Under the pieces are notes generated by a model. The model had not been told where the DNA came from and searched no databases. It saw only the letters and a list, made by a program, of their open reading frames with translations. A program made the position numbers and the translations under genes. 64,000 bases of DNA from the NCBI GenBank assembly GCA_963377175.1, contig CAUJNA010000824.1:304501-368500 (forward strand), in the 5' to 3' direction. Positions 11,023 to 22,699 of the stretch are shown here, one piece after another. This DNA comes from Effrenium voratum (Eukaryota > Sar > Dinophyceae > Suessiales > Symbiodiniaceae). The stretch's first letter is position 1. Every line of letters begins with the position of its first letter.

Positions 11023-11849
11023 GTGAAGGAGCCCTTGCTTTTTACATGCGCCTGTTACGGCCAAAAAAAAAGAGAACCACTGGTATCAGGGGATACCCTA
11101 CCACCCCAAAAGGGACCCTTTCCAACAGAAAAGTGGTCTTTATACAGAACTCTGTGCACTTCCATGTTAGTTGGCGGGAGGGGAACAAAAAAAATAGTGG
11201 TAGTTTCTCACTGGGCAGACCCTCCGAAATATGCAAGGGTGCTGTGCATTTAGGGCAGGCAAGCACACCCAGAAACGCGCCGCGTATTCATTTGTCAAGT
11301 TTCTCCGTAGGCGGCGGAGAAGCAATTCACCAGAGTGCCCTTTTTAAGGCCCCCCCCCGCTTTGATCACAACTTGGTGCCAGCCCCTTGAAGCGGTCCCA
11401 AAATAGGGCACCCTTAGAATGGCTTCGGTTTTCCTTTTGTTCCCCATGAACACCAGCGCAAAAAGGGTACCATCAGCAAGACACACTTTTGTTCAAGCAT
11501 GTTTCCTCCATTTCCCCGCCCGGAACCTCCAAAAGTGGGAGCTTCAAGGGAAAACACCAGAAACTTGATCAACTTTTGACTCGGGAAAATCCAGTAAGCC
11601 CCTGTTCAACCGCCTTTCGGCATCCTTTCTAGGGGAAAGGCGCGCAAACTTTGTCCCATCCCATTGACGTCATCCTTTTGGTCAGTTTGGTTGGTTTCAC
11701 TTTACGTAGTTCATTTGCCAGGGGTAGTGCATTTTGCCCACCGGATAGCTAGGGTCCCGCCCAGGTTTCTGACCCAAGGTGTTCCCTTGAAATAAGTGCA
11801 TGACTGTGGCATGTAGGTATTATGTATTATGTGTTTTGTATGTATGCAT

Positions 11850-11935
11850 ACATATGTACATATATATATATATGTGTGTATGCATATACATAGGTTATGA
11901 TTTATTCACATATGCATACATATATATATATGGTA
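11850..11935. repeat. (AT)n/(TATG)n microsatellite
   Basis: TACATATATATATATATGTG and ATACATATATATATATGG. Similar tracts lie at 13437-13525, 26450-26495, 33955-33985, 44459-44482 and 46199-46285. Confidence 0.8.
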
Positions 11936-12044
11936 CCCCCCCCCAGTACCCAGGTGTTGTTGCATCATGTATCAAAACCATTGATATTTACAGTGTATTT
12001 TGATTGAACTCATGCATTTTCTGCAAGGCCATTTTGTGGACCAA

Positions 12045-12160
12045 AACAACCAAACAACCAAAAAACCAAAAAACCAAACAACCCAAAAACCAAAAAACCA
12101 AAAAACCAATCCTAGCCCCCATCATGGCTGTTTTTTGGTTTCTTGGTTTTTTGGTCCAGG
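12045..12160. repeat. AACCAAAA-rich repeat with inverted partner
   Basis: CCAAAAAACCAAAAAACC runs at 12050-12110 face TTGGTTTCTTGGTTTTTTGG at 12134-12153, so the stretch can fold into a hairpin. Confidence 0.6.
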
Positions 12161-12179
12161 GAAATGTTGCACAACAAAT

Positions 12180-13320
12180 TCCAAATGTTGCGCAACATTT
12201 GCGGAGCATGATGAGAGGATATGTGAACCTTCGTGAAATAAGGCATGTTCTGGGTGAGAGGATGTGTGAATTTTCTGTAGGGAAGAGTTATTGAAAAAGA
12301 CATGTTTTGTGTGAGATGATATGTGAGTCTTTGTGGAAGAGTCAGGGTTACAGTGATTCATAAAAGTACAGCAAAAGACAGTACATATCATGTAAAGCCA
12401 CCATTTATGTAACAACAACTGTCCCAGACATAGCATTATTCTACACAGGGTTCACTTTCCTTGGCAACTCTTTCACATATGCTGCCTTTGTTTCATTGAA
12501 AGAAGACATGTAAAAAGACATGTGTTGGGTGAGAGGATGTGTGATTTTTTGTGGAAGAGTCTTTGAAACAAGGCATGGTTTGTGTGGGAAGATATGTGAG
12601 TTATCTGTGGAAGAGCCTGTGAAAGAAGGCATGTTTTGGTGAGAGGATATGTGAACCTTTGTGATCGGAGGCATGTAAAAAGACATGTTTTGGGTGAGAG
12701 GATGAATGAATTTTCTGTAGAGAAGAGTTATTGAAAAGACATGCTTTGTGTGAGATGAATATGTGGAAGGGTCTTTGAAAGAAGGGGTTTGTGTGGGAAG
12801 ATATGTGAATTTTATGTGGAAGAGCCTTTGAACAATGGCATGTTTTGGTGAGAGGATATGTGAACCTTTGTGAAAGACGACATGTTCTGGGTGAGAGGAT
12901 ATGTGAATTTTCTGTAGAGAAGAGTTATTGAACAAGACATGTTTTGTGTGAGAGATGTTATGTGAGTTTTTGTGGAAGAGTCAGGGTTAGAGTGATTCAT
13001 AAAAGTACAGCAAAAGACAGTAAATATCATGTAAAACCACCATTCATGTAATACAAACTGTCCCAGCCATAGCCTGGCTTTATTCTACACAGGGTTCACT
13101 TTCCTTGGCAACTCTTTCACATATGCTGCCTTTGTTTCATTGAAAGAAGACATGTAAAAAGACATGTGTTGGGTGAGAGGATGTGTGATTTTTTGTGGAA
13201 GAGTCTTTGAAGCTGTGGGAAGATATGTGAGTTATCTGTGGAAGAGCCTTTGAAAGAAGGCATGGTTTGTGTGGGAAGATATGTGAATTGAATTTTGTGT
13301 GGAAGAGCTCAATGAGGCAA
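12180..13320. repeat. degenerate tandem array, about 60 bp units
   Basis: Repeated AAGACATGTTTTGTGTGAGA, GGATATGTGAA and TGTGGAAGAGTCTTTGAA. A block of about 260 bp is present twice (12309-12569 and 12945-13211), including the non-array sequence ATTCATAAAAGTACAGC. Confidence 0.75.
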
Positions 13321-16071
13321 ACCTCCTTCCTCTGGTCTCCCAGTGTGCAAATCTGAGCTGTTCTTCCTAGCTTCCGCGGTCAAAGCACATCTGAACCAAG
13401 CCCAAACCTGGGTACCCGGGGGGGGGGGGGGGGTAGCATATATATATATATATACGCATGCGTTATACACATACCCTTTCACCCCTTGTTTGGCCGCATA
13501 TGTATATATATATATATATGTAGAGATTACAGCCGGTTGACCTTAGGGGTTCCTTTTTCACCCTTAGTGGCAGCTTGGGAATTTGCCGCAGAGTTGTAGT
13601 TTCCAATACGAAGGAAGGAAGACACATATGGGGGGGGAGCGAGCCACCCGATATTGCAGATCTCCAGGCCACGGAATTGGCAACAGGGGTCCCTTAGTTT
13701 TTTTTGGGTTCGACAGAGTAGGGGAGTGATTCACGAAAAAGTGCAATGGGCCCCTGTAAAAGTGGGATTTGGAAGGCATGCGCGTGTGTTCTTCTGAGGG
13801 CACCTTCTTCAGGTTGTTTTTTTCAGGGAAGCCAGAAGGAAAACCGAAATTCATGTTCTTGCTCCCTTGTGGCTTCCTTCAAGGAGACTGGATTCATTCC
13901 AAGCCTTGAAATTCCCAACAGAGAAACACTCCTGTTCATCTTTAGTAGGCCGCAACCAGCAGAGTGTTTTGCTTAGGTGTTTGGTTCTGTTCATTTTTTA
14001 GTAGGCCGTGAGTGTTTTGCTTGGGTTTTTGGTTCTGTTCATTTTTACCCGCGGCCTATTGCTGCAGCTCCCTACGGCGGTTCGGGGCTTCGAGACTTTC
14101 GCAAAAGTTTTGGGGGAATCCACGGAAGTGAGACAGTGCCGCCTATTGTGCCTGTCTTTTTGTTAGGAAGCGGACCAACCAACAAACGGGCTTGAAGGTT
14201 CCTTTTTGTTTCGCTTACCAACCAAAAGAGGGTTCCCCTAAAACATGACACACTCAAGTCAGAACTGCCAGGAGTGGGTTTATTTGTCCGTTGTGGTTCG
14301 ACCGAACTAACTCACTTTTTGGAAGTTTATTTGTCTGCTGCTCGCAGGCAATCCCAGTTTTCCGCCAGCGGACAACTGGCTTGTCCGCCTAGACTCATCC
14401 CAATCCACAGTCTATAAACCCCTCAACCAATATGTTCAGAAGGCTCCATTCATGCTGCCTCTGTTTTTTTTTGGGGGTGTGTGTCTCTCTGTGAGAGACA
14501 CAAAATATGCGTGCAGGTTACACTCAGCCGCTTTTGACTTCCGCAACTTCGGCGATCGGCCTGGGTCCCTTGAGGGGTTTTGGGCGGCTCCGGCCGCCTA
14601 CTTTGGCGGTCCCAAATAGGTCCTTCACTTTCTTGGGTCCCCTTGCCGTCATTTGCATTCCTATCTCTTTTTTTTGCATTCCTACCATTTTGGCACAGCT
14701 GTTTGTTGGCTTAGTGTGCCGCGGTCAATTCGATGGTTGCTTCTCTGGATTGACGTCGATCTGAGCAACCTGGTGCAAGCTAGCCACGAGGATTGGCGTC
14801 GCTGATTTGTTCAGCACATGTTGGAAACCACTGTTTTCAAAGCGCACCCGGGCGATCACCATACTGTCTGCTTATACGGCAGAAACGAGCAATGATGCAG
14901 GTCCCTTGTCTGGAGGTCCTTATTTCAGTTGGTTGTCTCCAGCCTGTAGAACTTGGAGGCTGCCACCCGAATGAAGGCAAGAAGGGAGGATTTTCGGAAT
15001 AAACGGAGAAGGTACAACTCGACTTTCACCGATCCTGGGCTGTGGTTCATTCTCTTGTTTCGGAGGCACAATATTTTAGTCTTTGCTTGAGGAATGCATA
15101 GGGCCCCGCCAATACTGAAGACATCATTCTCGACGGTTCTTTGTTTCCCTCCCACACGCGCAAATAGGCAGGTAATCCTCAGACAGTCTGTGATCTGAAG
15201 TTGTTTCCTTCTGACTCATGACCGATTTTGCGACTGATATGTGGGTTGGAAAATAGATAATATTTTTAACTCCAAGAGTCAGCTGAACCCCCACCCCACG
15301 TGCATTTGCATGTTTTTGGTCCACTGCGCGGAGCATGGGTTGCATAGGTGTTCAATGGTTCAGGACGAGGTTTCTAGTCACAGGCCTAATCCTAATCCGA
15401 ATCCGAAATCCGCATAATCCTTTCTCTGGTTCTCTTCATAATCCGTAATCTGCGCTGCAAAGCGACATGGATTTCGACCAGGCCCGTTAATTCTCCGATG
15501 CTGCATTCGAGGCTTGGAGAGGGCTAGCATGATCGACGAATGCTTTTTGACCGGCTCAAGCCATTTGGCAGTTGAAATACGGAGGTCATCGGAAAATGGA
15601 AAGCGGCCCAGCAAGCCGCTTTCGGAGGGTTTTATAGGCGTGACTGTTTTTGGGAGTCTGATTAGCTGGACCGACAACCTCAGAGTTTGGACGTTCAGCG
15701 ATTTGAGTCTGGGTGCTTTGGGCATGTGCAGTTCGGTGTGCTCTCCAAAGCAGGTGAAAGGCGAAAGCAAGACTTGCGACAGCAGTGCTGCTGGTATCCC
15801 TCAGCAATGAAATAAGCTGAGGTGGTATCAGCCCAGCCCTGGAACCCCTGAAACTGGAGCCTCCTTTTGAGCCTTCCTGAAAACTGCCCGAACCTCCCTT
15901 AGAGCCTATCTGGGCAACTTCATGACTTTCAGCCTTCCTTGAAGCAATGACTGCGACAACACTTGGCCCGGCCAAGGCCGCAAAGCCCGAAAACCCGTTT
16001 TAGAAGCTTTGTCCAGGAGACGAAATCGGATCTGAGAACGGGGGGTGGTGTGGTTTCGTCCGAATCTGCAG

Positions 16072-16140
16072 CGGCCGTCGGATTTTCGTCATGCCATGGA
16101 CCTGGATGATGTGTCCCTGGACCCGGAGAGCCGACAGGCG
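16072..16140 (+). CDS. candidate exon
   Basis: CTGCAG precedes CGG. The frame reads RPSDFRHAMDLDDVSLDPES then RQA and ends at GCG|GAGAGT (GA donor, 69 nt, phase 0) or four bases later at A|GTTGCC. The acidic peptide is clearly protein-like and differs from the surrounding repeats. Confidence 0.45.
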
Positions 16141-16227
16141 GAGAGTTGCCTTCGTGGGCCGTGCTGAACGAGTCAAGGGAAGCCAAAGGGACACCACGTG
16201 GGTCCCTAGATTTCCTCTGTGGGTGGC

Positions 16228-16400
16228 TTTAACCCTCACACAAACAAACAAACAGACAGACAAACAAGCAGGCAGGCAAGCAAACAAACAATTAAACCAA
16301 CAAGCATACAAACAATCAAGCAAACAATCAAACAAACAAACAGAAGACAGGCAATCAAACAAACAAATCAACAAACAAGCCAACAAGCAAACGAACATAC
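16228..16400. repeat. AAACAAAC-type simple repeat
   Basis: Degenerate (CAAA/CAAG)n over about 170 bp. The Lys/Thr/Asn/Gln-rich frames across it are artefacts. Confidence 0.75.
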
Positions 16401-17021
16401 AAACTTTAGAGCCTCCGGCTTAGTCCGCCGACATTGCACCCCTGCGTGTCCTTTGAGGTTCCCCTGCGTTAAGCCGAGACAGGGTTTGCATTGCAGCGTC
16501 AGTTCCCGCTGAGTTGCCTTTATTTTTCGTGCACTTGGCGTGCAGTACCCCTTTATTGTCGCTTTTCGACTCCTTCAAATCCCATTTGTTTCCCCTTGAT
16601 TTCCCCTTCATTTCCTTTTTATGTTCCGTCATTTGTATCATTCTTCGTCATGGATGGCCCATTCATTTCCTTTCCATTTCCCCTTTATTTCCCTGTCCTT
16701 TTCTTTCATTTCCCGTCCATTGGCGAATTCTCCATCTCAAAGCAAGAGGAAGAGCAAGAAAGGCCGAATTTTTCAGGATCCTTGGGGAAAACTGCGGACT
16801 TTCTCCACATTGGTTTTTCGGCTGCTCTGTTTGAAGTTTGTCATTGCTGTACTTGGCTAAATGGTTCCCAATAGTATACGCCCTCAAAATGGTGGACCCC
16901 GTGATTTTCTTAAAGAGAAGCCAAACGGAGACCGACCTTTTCCGGTCATCTGGCGAAACATCGTGCCACGGACACCTCCAGTCCCACCCTACAACCCCCT
17001 CCCCGTGTTGAACGTCAAAAC

Positions 17022-17138
17022 CTAGGTCCCCCAGCTAGGTGCCCTTTCACCACCTTTTTTTGGGGAGGGCTCCCTACTAAAACAGACTACAGAAAAAAGT
17101 TGGTACCCTGATTCTAGCCTCTCTATTGGAGGACCTAG
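17022..17138 (+). mobile_element. introner-like element family D, copy 1
   Basis: CTAGGTCCCCCAG at the left; the right end reads GATTCTAGCCTCTCTATTGG then AGGACCTAG. The terminal TAG leads straight into an open frame (THLRRLARSEVRRQ) continuous with the 17183 exon. Confidence 0.7.
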
Positions 17139-17182
17139 AAACCCACCTCCGACGTCTCGCTCGCTCCGAAGTCCGACGCCAG

Positions 17183-17260
17183 GAGCTGGCGGCGCTGCGC
17201 GGCCGCCTCGTGGCGCTGCAGTTTCTGCGCGAGAGCCGCGCCGCCGACTTCCGGGCGGAG
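17183..17260 (+). CDS. candidate coiled-coil exon
   Basis: CGACGCCAG precedes GAG; 78 nt, phase 0, encoding ELAALRGRLVALQFLRESRA then ADFRAE, with Leu at heptad spacing. The donor would be GAG|GATTGA, a GA donor; otherwise the frame stops at TGA two codons later. The same frame is open upstream to the right end of a family D element at 17138 (THLRRLARSEVRRQ), so the element's terminal TAG is an alternative acceptor. Confidence 0.6.
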
Positions 17261-18419
17261 GATTGATCCGTGCGACGGATGGGTTGGGGGGGTAGGGGTG
17301 GGTGTGGGTGTTTTGGGGTGGGTTTTTTTGGTTGGTTGTGTTTTTTCTTCTTTGGGGTGTTTTTTTTGGGGTGCTTGGGGGGTGGTCGCTTCTTTTTCGC
17401 TTTTTTCCTTTATGCTTTAGGATTCGGAAACCCCCAAAATGGCGCAACAGCTTTCCAGAAACAAAAGGTACCCTCACCAAAACCATCACCCCCATACGCC
17501 CTGGTTGGGGGGGGGTCCCCGTTTAGTGGGATCCGGACCACTTTAGTGGGCGACAATGGGTTTGCTAATCCGCGGTCCCTTAACCACCTTTTTTTGCAGA
17601 TAGTCGAGATTGTTCTGTGTTGGTATACAATGCGGTTTGAGATAGGAAATTCAATTTTTAAGCGGTGGTTCCTGTCAGTCTTAACGGGAACCTTTGTATC
17701 ACTCGACATATTCTTATTTGTCCATATCACTGGGCATATTCTCCTTTTTCCAGCAGGCTGAAGCAAATGGAAGTAAACCAGAAAGGGGTAATGTTAACAC
17801 TTGATTAATCAAGTGGTGCTGAATAATGTCAAGTGTTTTTCCTTATTCTGGTTCGCACCCATTGTTTAAGGGGACCAGAATAATTGAAAGTTTTTTTGCC
17901 CGGGGGGGAAATTCCAAAAAACACCTCCACAAAGCAAATTTAATATTTAAAAAAAAAAACACATCCCCCCCCCAAACAATCACACAAAATTGGTTGCTCA
18001 ACCACAGAACCCAAAGCCAGCTGAAACTCTGAAATTTGAAAACCATCCCCAGCCCTGAAATTGCAAACTCTTTGTTAAACCGTGCTAAAAAAATGCAACA
18101 AAAACCATCAGGACAAGGGTACCCCTCACAGACCCCACTGAACCACAATAATGCGATTGTTTTAGGGGACCACCATAGTGGCAAGCCCCCAGCCCCCCCT
18201 CCCAGAAAATAAACTATCACTTGCTTTGCTCAAAAGCATTCCCCTTTCAATTGGTGGCCCACTTGCTTAAAAGCATCCCCTTTCAATTGGTGGCCCACTT
18301 GCTTAAAAGCATTCCCCTTTCAATTGGTTGCTCAACCACAGAACCCAAAGCCAAACCCCCAGTTGATAAGCTGCATCTGCTTCTAAAGTAGTATTCCAAA
18401 AAGTCTGCTCAGGAAGAAG

Positions 18420-18570
18420 TGGTTGCAATACTAAAGTAGAATTGCAAAAAGGAAGTGGCTGCAATACTAAAGAATTGCAAAAAAGAAGTGGCTGCAATAC
18501 TAAAGGAAGTGGCTGCAATACTAAAGTAGAATTGCAAAAAGGAAGTGGCTGCAATACTAAAGTAGAATTG
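18420..18570. repeat. tandem repeat, about 35 bp unit
   Basis: About five units of GAATTGCAAAAAGGAAGTGG followed by CTGCAATACTAAAGT, some shortened. Upstream, 18240-18340 repeats CCCCTTTCAATTGGTGGCCC three times. Confidence 0.75.
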
Positions 18571-18797
18571 GGCCCCAAAATCCTCCATTGTTTGGACGTC
18601 CCAAAAGTGCACCCCCATTGTTTTGGCGCTTCCATTGTTCAGGGGGGGGGGGGCCTTTATTAATCAAGTGCTAACATTACCTCAAAAAACAACACCTCTT
18701 TTTCTTCCCGGTCTTCCCCGGCTTTTCCCGATTCGTTTTTTTTTGGGCTTTCCCCAGCGACGCGTCCGGGCGCAGTTCTTGTGCCCGACGCGGCTAG

Positions 18798-18872
18798 GAG
18801 CGGGCGCTGTCCTCGGAGGCGGAAGAGGCGCGGAGCTGCTGCCAGGACTTGCTCGAGGAGCTGCGCCTCGAA
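18798..18872 (+). CDS. candidate coiled-coil exon
   Basis: CGGCTAG precedes GAG; 75 nt, phase 0: ERALSSEAEEARSCCQ then DLLEELRLE. The preferred donor is a GA (GAA|GATCAG). A family B element starts about ten bases downstream (18882). The LLEELRLE end is shared in style with the islands at 25.9, 46.9, 48.25 and 58.5 kb. Confidence 0.6.
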
Positions 18873-18881
18873 GATCAGATA

Positions 18882-19010
18882 TACTGCGGATGGACGAAAT
18901 CCATTTCGCACCACAGAAACCCAGGAATGATTCGATTCCCCTACAAATACCAATAAAAAATGGTTTCCCATGGTTTCTTAGGTGGTGCAGGATTGCGTCC
19001 ATCCACAGTA
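18882..19010. mobile_element. TIR element family B, copy 1
   Basis: TACTGCGGATGGACGAAATCC at the left, GGATTGCGTCCATCCACAGTA at the right. The interior has GATTCCCCTACAAATACCAA and GGTTTCCCATGG. It abuts a family C element at its right end. Confidence 0.75.
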
Positions 19011-19116
19011 TGACCATGGGTCATAACCTATGCCGATCCCATTTTGGGGCGGATGAACATGTACCACCTATGTTTGATGTTCACCAGGGGTACAGGGGTT
19101 TGACCCACAGCCATAT
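19011..19116 (+). mobile_element. TIR element family C, copy 2
   Basis: GACCATGGGTCATAACC at the left, GGTTTGACCCACAGCCATA at the right. It abuts family B copy 1. Confidence 0.6.
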
Positions 19117-19128
19117 CGGTTCATTGAG

Positions 19129-20700
19129 CTTCCTACCAAAAGGGAATGGGTTGGAGCCCGCATTCCAGGGATCTGAATCTTTTCCGAAAACCATCAGAAC
19201 CTCAGGGGAAACAGCTGGTTTGTTGAAAAGAACGATGGTTGAAAAGAATGGGGAATCCACCCCTAGAGTATCGGTTGATTTTGCTTCCCACCAAAAGGGA
19301 ATGGATTGGAGCCCGCATTCCAGGGATCTGAATGTTTTCCGAAAACCATCAGAACCTCAGGGGAAACAGCTGGTTTGTTGAAAAGAATGATGGTTGAAAA
19401 GAATGGGGAATCCACCCCTAGAGTATCGGTTGATTGCACTTCCCACCAAAAGGGAATGGGTTGGAGCCCGCATTCCAGGGATCTGAATCTTTTCCGAAAA
19501 ACATCAGAACCTCAGGGGAAACAGCTGGTTGGTTGAAAAGAACGATGGTTGAAAAGAATGGGGAATCCACCCCTAGAGTACCGGTTGATTTTGCTTCCCA
19601 CCAAAAGGGAATGGATTGGAGCCCGCATTCCAGGGATCTGAATCTTTTCCGAAAACCATCAGAACCTCAGGGGAAACAGCTGGTTTGTTGAAAAGAATGA
19701 TGGTTGAAAAGAATGGGGAATCCACCCCTAGAGTATCGGTTCATTGCACTTCCCACCAAAAGGGAATGGGTTGGAGCCCGCATTCCAGGGATCTGAATCT
19801 TTTCCGAAAACCATCAGAACCTCAGGGGAAACAGCTGGTTGGTTGAAAAGAACGATGGTTGAAAAGAATGGGGAATCCACCCCTAGAGTATCGGTTCATT
19901 GCACTTCCCACCAAAAGGGAATGGGTTGGAGCCCGCATTCCAGGGATCTGAATCTTTTCCGAAAACCATCAGAACCTCAGGGGAAACAGCTGGTTGGTTG
20001 AAAAGAACGATGGTTGAAAAGAATGGGGAATCCACCCCTAGAGTATCGGTTCATTGCACTTCCCACCAAAAGGGAATGGGTTGGAGCCCGCATTCCAGGG
20101 ATCTGAATCTTTTCCGAAAACCATCAGAACCTCAGGGGAAACAGCTGGTTGGTTGAAAAGAACGATGGTTGAAAAGAATGGGGAATCCACCCCTAGAGTA
20201 TCGGTTCATTGCACTTCCCACCAAAAGGGAATGGGTTGGAGCCCGCATTCCAGGGATCTGAATCTTTTCCGAAAACCATCAGAACCTCAGGGGAAACAGC
20301 TGGTTGGTTGAAAAGAACGATGGTTGAAAAGAATGGGGAATCCACCCCTAGAGTATCGGTTCATTGCACTTCCCACCAAAAGGGAATGGGTTGGAGCCCG
20401 CATTCCAGGGATCTGAATCTTTTCCGAAAACCATCAGAACCTCAGGGGAAACAGCTGGTTGGTTGAAAAGAACGATGGTTGAAAAGAATGGGGAATCCAC
20501 CCCTAGAGTATCGGTTCATTGCACTTCCCACCAAAAGGGAATGGGTTGGAGCCCGCATTCCAGGGATCTGAATCTTTTCCGAAAACCATCAGAACCTCAG
20601 GGGAAACAGCTGGTTGGTTGAAAAGAACGATGGTTGAAAAGAATGGGGAATCCACCCCTAGAGTATCGGTTGATTTTGCTTCCCACCAAAAGGGAATGGG
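19129..20700. repeat. 155 bp satellite array, 10 copies plus a partial
   Basis: The CTTCCCACCAAAAGGGAATG motif recurs at 19129, 19284, 19439, 19594, 19749 and so on every 155 bp to 20679. The first four units alternate (GATTTTGC versus GATTGCAC junctions; GGATTGG versus GGGTTGG), giving a 310 bp dimer. The last six look identical by eye. 155 is not a multiple of 3, so the identical 85-codon frames are not a protein repeat. Confidence 0.9.
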
Positions 20701-20785
20701 TTGTGGCCCGGTGCAAACTTTGCAAGAAACAGAGGTCCAAGTCCAAGCCCAGTTTTCCAACCAAAGCTCCAACTATGGAGGGTAA

Positions 20786-22180
20786 GGCGAGCTCTTCTCA
20801 AATGCCCAATGCGAATTTCGACCTTTCCCCCCAGCGCTCCGGCCACTGAGCCCAGAGGGATCTGCAAGAGCCTTGGTTCCTCTCTCTTTTTGTTTGGGGG
20901 AACCCAGCGGAATCAACGGCCAAAATGAGAGGGGCCACGGTCTTTGTTTTTTTTTTCTTCTTTTTTCTTTCCATGGAATTTTCGTGGGGGACTCTCCTCG
21001 ATATTTCCCTTGGTGTCAAACTTCGCCTTGTTGGTTGCCGAGTTGAAGCGCGTCTCCTTTGGATGGGCTGAAGTTGAATGGAGAAATGCAGGGACCCTGA
21101 CTCGGAACTGCCTTCTTGTCCATGGTTGCACTTGATTTTTGTTGACACTGGGCACACACCAGGAACATGGGACACAATGAACAATGACAGTGGCTTGTAT
21201 GGGTTTGTGTTTTGCTACCCTTGTCAGATTGGTCAAAAGGGAAGTCAACTGCAAAACCACTCAATTCCGTTTTCCCTTTTCCCCATTGAGGTTGCACTTG
21301 ATGTTCAATCACAACTGACCTGTCGAGTCAAGTTTTCACCTGGACATTCAGTTGATCCTCAAGTGGTGCTCGGCGCTGAATCGTCTGACAAAAATACCCT
21401 CAAAAGCACGCACACCCAACTAGTAACTAGGGCACCGTTTTTGTTTTTGTTTTTTTTTTTTGGGGGGGGGGGAGGGTATGTCGTGTTGGTGCTTTCTTTT
21501 TTCTTCTTCTTTTTTTCACCATCGGGTTCCCAATTCATACCCACGTGAGAGGCGGAGGTCTTGCCTCGTTTTGGAATTTTGGCCTCGCTGAAACTTATTA
21601 AGGCTTCCCCAAGAAGGCCCGGGGTTCTTTTTCGGGCTCCTGGTGAGGTGGGGAAACTTATTCAGCCATGTCCCTCCCAAAAGGACCATGGCCTGCTCTC
21701 ATACTCCAAATATTGAGGGTGCCACAAGCGCCATGAAATAGTTGGAATGATGTTGTGGGATACTTTTGCGGTTTGGATTGGTGGTTTGAGGGAAGCGTTC
21801 CAGTTTCAAAAGGACCTGGGGTTCAACAGCCCGAAAAGGACCTGGGGTCTGTGGGTAAGTGGGTGGGTTTTTAAGGGAAACCAAATGAACACGCCAGCCA
21901 TTTTTGGTGCATAACAAAAACACCATAGAACCAACCAACATCTTGTGTCACCTCAAGAAAGTTGAGCACCCAACTTTTTTTAAAAGCATATACCCCCCCC
22001 CCCCCAAAAAAAAAGCAGAGAGAAGAAGAAGAAGAAGAAGTGGTGGTCCTTGTGTTTTGAAGGGGGTATCATTCCCCATGTGGTTTTTTAGAGTACCCCT
22101 TTAAACTGGTTTTGCGTGTCTCCGGGAAAAACACGCGCACACACACACACACCCCACGTGTGGTGTCCAAAGCAAGAAAC
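20786..22180. other. non-coding stretch
   Basis: No convincing exon. Poly-T/poly-G runs (21440-21475, 21500-21518), a poly-C/poly-A run (21993-22012) and a GAAGAAGAA microsatellite (22022-22040). Confidence 0.4.
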
Positions 22181-22189
22181 CTCTTCCCG

Positions 22190-22260
22190 AGGCTCGCGGG
22201 GCCGGGCACCGAGCGACAGCTGCAGGTTGCACTGGCAGAGGACGGGGTGGGGTGTCTCGC
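22190..22260 (+). CDS. possible exon
   Basis: GC-rich stretch with an open frame GTERQLQVALAEDGVG. No clear acceptor lies at its start (CGAG|GCTCG or CTGCAG inside). It is listed because composition and peptide match the exon style. Confidence 0.25.
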
Positions 22261-22550
22261 CTCGGGTCCGCTTGGCGGTTCAACCAGCCCGGCGCAACTT
22301 AGGCTTTTTCGGCTGTTTTTAGTTGATTTGGTGGCACTAATTCAGGCTTTTTAGTGGTTTTGAGCGGATTTGGTGGCACTAATTTAGGCTTTTTACTGGT
22401 TTTGAGTGGATTTGGTGGGCACTTGCCGAATTTAACCCACAAGTTATTCACTCTTGGCAGATCTGAGAGCAGCCCAGTTGTTTTACTGGGTTTGGCGTTC
22501 AGTTCCCTCTTCTGTGCCCAGCTCCCGCGGAATTTTGGGCGGGTCGCCAG

Positions 22551-22628
22551 GAGACGGCGGCGAGCCGGGACGCCCAGAGCTACGAGGCGGAGCTTCTGGC
22601 CCAGCGCCGCAGCATCGCGGCGCTGCGG
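22551..22628 (+). CDS. candidate coiled-coil exon
   Basis: GTCGCCAG precedes GAG. The frame reads ETAASRDAQSYEAELLAQRR then SIAALR, with clear heptads. The 3' end is uncertain: CGG|GAGGCC (GA), GAG|GCCTTG (GC) or a point a few codons further, before the run of G at 22641. Flanks are repeat-derived (family F copy ends at about 22475). Confidence 0.6.
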
Positions 22629-22699
22629 GAGGCCTTGCGCGGGGGGGAAAAGTTGTGGCGGAAGGGGAGGGGTGAACCACCGGGGGTCTCCCTTTGTGA

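Noticed and set aside
14680..14705. CTACCATTTTGGCACAG resembles part of the dinoflagellate spliced leader
   Set aside because: Only the CCATTTTGGC core matches; the leader's 5' part and the CTCAAG end do not, and no coding frame follows. Probably chance in this AT/GC mix.
19129..20785. Series of near-identical 85-codon frames as a tandem gene family
   Set aside because: The 155 bp period shifts frame at each unit and the frames overlap each other; they are translations of a satellite.
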